From Desulfomicrobium macestii (lineage in GTDB: Bacteria; Desulfobacterota; Desulfovibrionia; Desulfovibrionales; Desulfomicrobiaceae): a stretch of DNA of 61,188 bases. The notes below the pieces were generated by a model. It ran no database searches, was not told the origin of the DNA, and saw only the letters and a program-made list of their open reading frames with translations. Where the stretch lies: assembly GCF_014873765.1 (NCBI RefSeq), contig NZ_JADBGG010000027.1, positions 1-61,188 on the forward strand, given 5' to 3'. Position 1 is the stretch's first letter. Every line of letters begins with the position of its first letter. Of the stretch, positions 55,801 to 61,188 are shown piece after piece. A program made the position numbers and the translations under genes.

Positions 55801-55960
55801 CATTGCAAAAAGTCGCAAAAGAACTCGAGTGTCATTCCCGCGAACGTGTGCCCAGCATGGGTAGGCGGGCCATGCCGGGCAATAGCGCGAAATCCATTCT
55901 TTTCAGATAGTTAAAAAGGCATGGATCCCTTCTTCAAGGGGATGACGACTTTTTGCAGTG
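55801..55960. repeat. MITE-like element, copy 3 (long form)
   Basis: A 160-bp long form, with CATTGCAAAAAGTCG at the left end and CGACTTTTTGCAGTG at the right end (one mismatch in 15 as inverted repeats). The inner body, including the GCGAACGTGTGCCCAGCAT stretch and the ATCCCTTCTTCAAGGGGAT hairpin region, is almost identical to copy 1. It separates the two response-regulator paralogues and has no gene. Confidence 0.85.
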
Positions 55961-56318
55961 ACCTTTTTTTTATCGAATGTTGAAGATTGTGGACTTATAA
56001 AATTGTTCATGAATATTATTTTTTTAACATACTATGCGAAATGCTTCGCTATTTGTTTCTTTGTTCTTTATGTTTTATAGAGGATAATCGTGAATTATTT
56101 TAAAGTGACAGTTTACGGAGTAACTATGACATGCATCTTGAAACACTACGCAATGTCAATGTGTTACGTAAGAACTCGCTGAGAGTTTACTTGAAGGCGG
56201 AGAGCTTCAGCAACGGAAAGTGCTGTGTATTTTGGATAAATTTGACTAAAACGTGGTAAGTATAAAATTAAGATTCCACGTCCGTATTTTTCTCAAAGGG
56301 AAGGTTGTGGCGGTTCGG
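55961..56318. other. AT-rich intergenic region between the regulator paralogues
   Basis: About 360 bp without a gene, of low GC around 55990-56110. Nothing clear as a promoter or riboswitch could be assigned by eye, although it is upstream of 55073-55732. Confidence 0.45.
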
Positions 56319-56987
56319 CTATTTGTTGATGTCCTCTTCGTACATTTCGGTGAGGACATACATTTTTCGCTGGCGCAGGTCGGCCAGGTTGCTGAGGCCC
56401 AGTTTTTCCAGGATGTTGGACCGGTGTTTGTGAACGGTTTTGACGCTGATAAAGAGCGTGTCGGCTATCTCCTTGCTCTTTTTCCCGTCGATGATGAGTT
56501 TGACGATTTCCCTTTCCCGCGCCGTGAGTTCGTTCAAGGGCGGCAGGGCCTTTCGCTGGCGATTGACGAAGAGATAGGCTTCCACGATGAGCTTGGCCAG
56601 TTTCGGACTGATGAACATCTCATTCAGCAGTGCGTAATGAATGCCCAGGAACAATTCTTCCGGCCCCGCTCCCTTGAGAACATAACAGTTCGCGCCCCAT
56701 TCCAACGCTTCAAAAAGCAGTTCGTTCTCTTCATGGGCGGTAAGCACCACCACTGGAACTTTGGGAGCGACCCGTTTTATATGCCGCAACACCTCGATGC
56801 CGGAAATGTCGGGCAGCAGAAGATCGAGAAGCACTATATCGGGATGGTTTGCGTCAAAAAGGCGCAGGGCCTGTTTCCCGCTCGCCGTGTCGGCTTCAAT
56901 GGAATATTCTTTTTTGGCCTGAATTATGGACTTCAGGCCCAAACGCAGCAGATCGTCGTCTTCAACCAGCAGAATTCTTTTTTTCAT
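56319..56987 (-). CDS. NarL/FixJ-type response regulator (second copy)
   Basis: A 222-residue regulator with receiver LLVEDDDLLRLGLKSIIQ, Asp in DIVLLDLLLPDISGIEVLR, VVLTAHEENE, YVLKGAGPEEL and LuxR-type HTH LTAREREIVKLIIDGKKSKE then ISVKTVHKHRSNILEKLGLS. It is similar to the regulator at 55073 over its full length, hence a duplication. It is transcribed in the same direction as, and 53 bp after, the HlyD-type gene of the secretion pair, so it may be in that operon and control it. Its cognate kinase is not in the window. Confidence 0.92.
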   Translation of the reverse strand: MKKRILLVEDDDLLRLGLKSIIQAKKEYSIEADTASGKQALRLFDANHPDIVLLDLLLPDISGIEVLRHIKRVAPKVPVVVLTAHEENELLFEALEWGANCYVLKGAGPEELFLGIHYALLNEMFISPKLAKLIVEAYLFVNRQRKALPPLNELTAREREIVKLIIDGKKSKEIADTLFISVKTVHKHRSNILEKLGLSNLADLRQRKMYVLTEMYEEDINK

Positions 56988-57040
56988 GGCATACTTCTCC
57001 CAAATTGATGCATGCCACGCAATTCGCTGGAGTTCAACCC

Positions 57041-58492
57041 TTACCTTTCACGAAGCGCGCCTCTGGCAGTCTTGATGATGGGTTTCAAGATGTATTCAAG
57101 CACCGTTTTCTTGCCGGTCAGCACATCCACTTCGGCCACCATGCCCGGGATGATGGGCAGTTCCTTGCCGTCTTTGCTTGTCAAAGAAGCACTGTCGGTG
57201 CGGACCTTGATGAGATAGTAGCTGGTTTTTTGCTGTTCGTCGGTGATGGCGTCGGCGCTGATGTGTTCCACTTTTCCCTTCATGCTTCCATAGATGGAAT
57301 AGTCGTAGGCCGTGATCTTGACGTCCGCATCTTGGCCTGGATGCAGAAAGGCGATGTCTTGCGGGGGCACCCTTGCCTCGACCAGGAGGGTGTCTTCCCG
57401 GGGCACGATCTCAAGCATCTCCTGGCCCGGCCCGACAGCCTCCCCAATGGTCGTCACGAAGACCCGCTTTACGGTGCCGTCCACGGGAGAGCGTACACTG
57501 GTGCGGTTCATCTGGTCTTCAAGGGCCGGGAGCTTTTCCTTGCGGCCCTCCATTTCGGTGCGAATCGCACTGAGTTCCTTGAGTATTTCAGTGCGATGCT
57601 TGCTTTTTTCCTCCTCGATGCGGTGCGTGGCGGCTTCCAGGGCGGCGGCCACCTTGGGGATGGCGATACGGGTGTCGGCGATCTGTCCGGCAAGTCCCAT
57701 GAGCTGGCGCTTTGAGCGCAAGAGATCCATCTCCGACGCGGCTCCCTTGGCAACCATGGTCCGGGTCATCTCCACTTCCTTGCTCAGCAGCGCATGGTTG
57801 CTTTGCAGATAACCCAGCCTGCTCCTGAGTTCCTTGAGCTCCTGCATGCGCTGCTGCCTGTCGAATTCAAGAACGGACAGGGCGGCCTGACGGTTCGCGG
57901 TGCGAGAGCGCAGAAGCTCGGTCTGGTTTTCGAGCAGGTGCGGTTTCTGGTTCCGCGCCTCGGCCGGGAAGGCTATGGCATCCTTGCCTGCCAGTTCAGC
58001 TTCCAGACGGGCGATGGCCAGGATCTGATCCAGATAGTTTGACCGCTGTTCACGGAACCGGGAGGCCATCTGTGTTCGATCGAGGAGGATGAGCGGCTGG
58101 TCCCTTGTCACCTCCTGGCCTTCGCGCACCAGGATCTCCTTGACGATGCCGCCCTCGAAATTCTGGATGCGCTTGATTTCCGTGGAGGGAATGATCTTGC
58201 CCATGCCCCGCACCACTTCATCAAGGGGGGCATGGGCCGCCCAGGCAAGTGCTGCCGTGAAGAACATGACGATGACGATGAGCATGAGGTTGGGCGTGAT
58301 CCGGCTCCGGCTGGTCAGGTCGTCGAGTTCCAGCGCGAAGCTGCGGGTCTGTTGGTCCCGGTGGGCGTGCTCCCGGCTTTTAGCGGCGGACCCCGCGGAT
58401 GGACATGTGTGTTGTCGTGCGCACTGCGGGGGAGTTGCTTCGATTCTTGCCGTGTTTAAGGACGGTGCGCCAAGATTGTGCGGAGCGTTCAT
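57041..58492 (-). CDS. HlyD-family type I secretion adaptor
   Basis: A 483-residue periplasmic adaptor. After a cytosolic head, one membrane span (LMLIVIVMFFTAALAWAAH) is followed by VVRGMGKIIPSTEIKRIQNF and GIVKEILVREGQEVTRDQPL, the lipoyl-like barrel start, then a long coiled-coil hairpin (about 150-310). The RSPVDGTVKRVFVTTIGEAV block closes the lipoyl fold and a beta-barrel domain follows. It links an ABC transporter to an outer-membrane channel (TolC). Its start overlaps the ABC gene stop by ATGA, so the two are made together. The secreted cargo is not in the window. Confidence 0.92.
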   Translation of the reverse strand: MNAPHNLGAPSLNTARIEATPPQCARQHTCPSAGSAAKSREHAHRDQQTRSFALELDDLTSRSRITPNLMLIVIVMFFTAALAWAAHAPLDEVVRGMGKIIPSTEIKRIQNFEGGIVKEILVREGQEVTRDQPLILLDRTQMASRFREQRSNYLDQILAIARLEAELAGKDAIAFPAEARNQKPHLLENQTELLRSRTANRQAALSVLEFDRQQRMQELKELRSRLGYLQSNHALLSKEVEMTRTMVAKGAASEMDLLRSKRQLMGLAGQIADTRIAIPKVAAALEAATHRIEEEKSKHRTEILKELSAIRTEMEGRKEKLPALEDQMNRTSVRSPVDGTVKRVFVTTIGEAVGPGQEMLEIVPREDTLLVEARVPPQDIAFLHPGQDADVKITAYDYSIYGSMKGKVEHISADAITDEQQKTSYYLIKVRTDSASLTSKDGKELPIIPGMVAEVDVLTGKKTVLEYILKPIIKTARGALRER

Positions 58493-60702
58493 TGCCTGAC
58501 CCCCGTTTGCCGCTGCACGGTTTGATTGACGGGGACTCCTCCGGACTGCAACTGCCGCATGATCGCCTCCTTTGGCCCATCCGCCACCACCCGGCCATCG
58601 TCGATGACCACCAGACGATCCACCAGTTCCAGAAGGGACGGGCGATGGGTGATCAGCACCAGGGTCTTTGCGTCCAGAAAGAATTTGAGGCGTTGCAGCA
58701 GGAGCGCCTCGGACTGGGAGTCCATGGAGCTGGAGGGCTCGTCCATGACCAGGATGCGCGGATCGCGCAGCAGCGCCCGGGCGATGGATATTGCCTGGCG
58801 CTGGCCGCCGGAAAGCGTGCTGCCGCGTTCACCCACGTGCAGGGCGTAGCCTTGGGGATGGGTGCTCATGAAGTCGTGGGTGCCGGAGATGCGGGCGGCA
58901 TGCAGGATTTCCTGGTCCGAAGCCTGGGGATGCGCCATGGAGATATTCTGTCGCACCGTGCCCTGGAACAGGGCCACGTCCTGGGGCATGTAGCCGGTCC
59001 AGCGGCGCAGGTCCGTAGGGTCGACCTGGCGCAGGTCCGCCCCGTCCACGAGCACCGCGCCCTGGTCGGGGGTGTAGAGGCTCATGATCAGCTTGCCCAG
59101 GGTTGACTTGCCAGAGCCTGTCCTGCCCACGATGCCCACCCGTTCTCCGGCCGCGATGCGCAGGTTCAAGCCCTTGAGGGCAGGCAGCTTGGAGCCGGGG
59201 TAGGAAAACGTGACGTCGCGGAATTCAATGCTTCCATCAAGTCGGGGTCTGTGCAGAAAGGAGTCAGTGTCCGTGCGTTCCACCGGCAGGTCCATGATCC
59301 GGTTCAGCTCCCTGTAGGCGCTCATGGTATGGTGCAGGCGTGTGATGAGCTGGGCGATCTGGGCGAAGGGGCCCATGACCCGGCCGCTCAGTATGGAACA
59401 GGCCACCAGACCGCCCATGGTGAGCTTTCCGTCCTTGATCAGGTACACGCCGACGATGATGATGATCAAATACGCGAACTGCTGCACGAAGCCCGTCAGG
59501 TTCATGGCCAGATGGGACAGGGAACGGGAGCGGATTGCGTGGCGGGCGCTGGTTGCCGTGTCGTGCATCCATCGCCCGCGCATGGTCGCCTCGCAGCCGA
59601 GGCCCTTGATCGTTTCGATGTTGCTCAAGGTCTCGACCAGGACCGCATGCTTGCTGTTGCCCATGGCCATGGCGGTCTCGACGGAGTTTTTTATGGGGAC
59701 ATGGATGATCAGGCCGATAAGCAGCGTGATGGGCAGCACGGCCATGAAAATCAAGGCGATGGGGCCGCCGATGTACCAGAACATGATGATGAAGAGGATG
59801 ATGAACGGCAGGTCGACGAAGCTCACCAGCGTGGCCGATGTGAAGAAGTCCCGCAGGACTTCCAGTTCGCGCAGGAGGTTGGCGAAGGAGCCCACCGAGG
59901 CGGGCTTGTCCTTGAGGTGCATGTCGAGGAGCTGGTCAAAGAGCCTGCCCTCCAGTTCGACGTCGATCTTCTTGCCGGTCCTGTCGATGAAGAAGGCGCG
60001 CAGTCCTTTGATGGTAAAATCGAAAACGAAGACGACGCCCATGCCCATGGCCAGTACCCAGAGGGTTTCCAGGGCGCTGTTTGGCACCACCCTGTCGTAA
60101 ACGTTCATGACGAAGAGCGGCATGGCCAGTGCGAGCATATTCAGAATCGTCGCCGCGATGATGACCTGCGAATAGGCGCGCCAGTTCCGGAGCAGGGCGC
60201 TTTGCAGCCAATGGCCTTTGGGTTTTGGCGCGGCGCTCTGGGGCGAGGCCTCTTTTCTTGCGGGCATGAGATAGAGGACATGTCCTGTGTGGAGCTTTTC
60301 GAGCTCTTGCCTGGCCATGATCTTGGCCCCGTCTTCAAGGGCCGGATGGGAGTCCGTGAAGTTCTCGCCATCCACCTCCTGCAGTACGCAGGCTTCGTCG
60401 TCCCTCAGAAAGAGCACGGCCGGCAGGGCGAAGCGGGCGATCTTCTTCAGCGGGCTCCTGACGATGCGGGCGGACAGCCCGGCATTGCGGGCAGCCGCCT
60501 CGATCATGCCGGGAGTCAAGCGCCCCTGGGCATCGAGGGGCAGGCCGGACAGGAGGGACGCAGGCGACAGGACGCGGCCGTGATGCTTGGCCACAAAGAG
60601 AAGGCACCCGGTGAGCGCGTCGGCGATTCCCGGACTTTCTTTGAGGCCGACTGTGCCGGACTGAATGGTCTCTTCGCTTGCTGTTTGCGGTTCCTGCGAC
60701 AT
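58489..60702 (-). CDS. type I secretion ABC transporter with C39-like domain
   Basis: A 737-residue ABC exporter. The N-terminal C39-like region (about 25-140, starting GIADALTGCLLFVAKHHG) lacks the full peptidase triad, as in the LssB/LapB class that handles large RTX adhesins. Six membrane spans follow (for example VIIAATILNMLALAMPLFVM). The ATPase has Walker A GRTGSGKSTLGK, signature TLSGGQRQAISIA, Walker B ILVMDEPSSSMDSQ and H-loop ITHRPS. ATG 60702 is the first gene of the secretion operon. The substrate could lie beyond 61188 or elsewhere. Confidence 0.92.
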   Translation of the reverse strand: MSQEPQTASEETIQSGTVGLKESPGIADALTGCLLFVAKHHGRVLSPASLLSGLPLDAQGRLTPGMIEAAARNAGLSARIVRSPLKKIARFALPAVLFLRDDEACVLQEVDGENFTDSHPALEDGAKIMARQELEKLHTGHVLYLMPARKEASPQSAAPKPKGHWLQSALLRNWRAYSQVIIAATILNMLALAMPLFVMNVYDRVVPNSALETLWVLAMGMGVVFVFDFTIKGLRAFFIDRTGKKIDVELEGRLFDQLLDMHLKDKPASVGSFANLLRELEVLRDFFTSATLVSFVDLPFIILFIIMFWYIGGPIALIFMAVLPITLLIGLIIHVPIKNSVETAMAMGNSKHAVLVETLSNIETIKGLGCEATMRGRWMHDTATSARHAIRSRSLSHLAMNLTGFVQQFAYLIIIIVGVYLIKDGKLTMGGLVACSILSGRVMGPFAQIAQLITRLHHTMSAYRELNRIMDLPVERTDTDSFLHRPRLDGSIEFRDVTFSYPGSKLPALKGLNLRIAAGERVGIVGRTGSGKSTLGKLIMSLYTPDQGAVLVDGADLRQVDPTDLRRWTGYMPQDVALFQGTVRQNISMAHPQASDQEILHAARISGTHDFMSTHPQGYALHVGERGSTLSGGQRQAISIARALLRDPRILVMDEPSSSMDSQSEALLLQRLKFFLDAKTLVLITHRPSLLELVDRLVVIDDGRVVADGPKEAIMRQLQSGGVPVNQTVQRQTGVRQ

Positions 60703-61188
60703 GCAACACTCCTTGGCTTGCGTGTTTTGATGGCCGGTCCTGAAAGGGAGATGTGGTCATCTCGGTATGACTAGGTATTACGTGATATAATTTATTTGAA
60801 TTATCCCTAATTGTTAGTATTTTTTACTCGAAGCCATACGTAGTTTTGTATGTGTTTTTGGTAAAATATTCGCAAAGATACGTATGATCATATTCCAGTC
60901 CCGTAGTTTATGACGTTAGCTCTTGAAGGAGTATTTTTGTCGGTGCTTCGTATCGCGAAGAAGTCATTTACCTGAAATAATCGCACATCTGTCTTACAGT
61001 CGGTGGCTTTGTGCGTTGCCAACAACGATTTAATGTATTACTTGTCATACATACTTGTCGCACAGCGTATTGTTTGTATGGAATTTTGGGTAGTTATTAC
61101 TCCGAGCCCTAAACAGTTAACATTTTAGGCTGCGTATCGAACATGTTGTCCGTGGAAATACTTCTGAACAATCGAGGGCCTTCTCTGG
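60703..61188. promoter_or_regulatory. AT-rich region upstream of the secretion operon
   Basis: About 486 bp at the window edge with low GC. No open frame of note is present. It should contain the promoter of the ABC/HlyD operon and perhaps that of a divergent gene beyond the edge. No operator-like palindrome was found by eye. Confidence 0.4.

Noticed and set aside
56150-56250. Possible cyclic di-GMP riboswitch before the second response-regulator copy
   Set aside because: The region lies downstream of that gene on its own strand and does not show the conserved core; the similarity was only superficial.

Overview
The window looks like a chromosomal segment of a sulfate-reducing delta-proteobacterium, probably Desulfovibrionales (Desulfomicrobium or Desulfovibrio-like). 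This is inferred from the GC-rich background, the density of PAS, histidine-kinase and HD-GYP signalling genes, a PEP-synthase-like protein, an OFA-type transporter and the general protein style. No rRNA or tRNA was seen to fix the taxonomy.

Positions 1-12445 are accessory DNA. They open with the tail of an unidentified gene and a 5'-truncated IS3 transposase. Next is a leftward, tightly packed gene set (5385 to 691): a helical protein, a metallophosphoesterase, a DUF6088/AbiEi-like winged-helix protein, a small unknown protein, a minimal nucleotidyltransferase with GSX10DXD, two tandem paralogous metallophosphoesterases and a protein with 27-residue ankyrin-like repeats. A divergent small HTH regulator and perfect palindromes head the set. 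I regard this as the best candidate for an undescribed toxin-antitoxin or defence module. Beside it is an AT-rich, translationally coupled four-gene recombinase operon (12290 to 5872): two recombinases, a recombinase-like protein and a TnpC-like small protein. It abuts, and has probably disrupted, the hsdM gene of a type I restriction locus.

Positions 12444-21611 are a defence island: 3' remnant of hsdM, hsdS, a zinc-hook ATPase resembling the RloC anticodon nuclease, an hsdR 5' remnant, rhuM, an intact hsdR, and a parDE-type toxin-antitoxin pair. From 21.9 to 22.8 kb there is a probable Tlde1-like peptidoglycan-targeting effector with a periplasmic immunity protein.

Positions 23-31 kb hold membrane and metabolic genes: DUF2062, chalcone-isomerase-like, Kv-type channel, CorC/CNNM, LysE, ornithine cyclodeaminase family, cytidine deaminase, LOG. 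Positions 31-41.5 kb are a signalling block: CheY-like regulator, REC-PAS-HD-GYP, multi-PAS kinase, REC-HDOD, REC with a degenerate HD-GYP, and a hybrid kinase. Positions 41.9-54.6 kb hold a wHTH regulator plus OFA transporter, DUF533, PanE, TrmO, an SLC13/RCK transporter, a PEP-synthase-like protein with a C-terminal lectin-like domain, and a disulfide oxidoreductase. Positions 55-60.7 kb hold two paralogous LuxR-type response regulators and a type I secretion pair (HlyD and ABC).

Three copies of a small MITE-like element (21.7, 43.6 and 55.8 kb) with near-perfect terminal inverted repeats are scattered through the non-island DNA.
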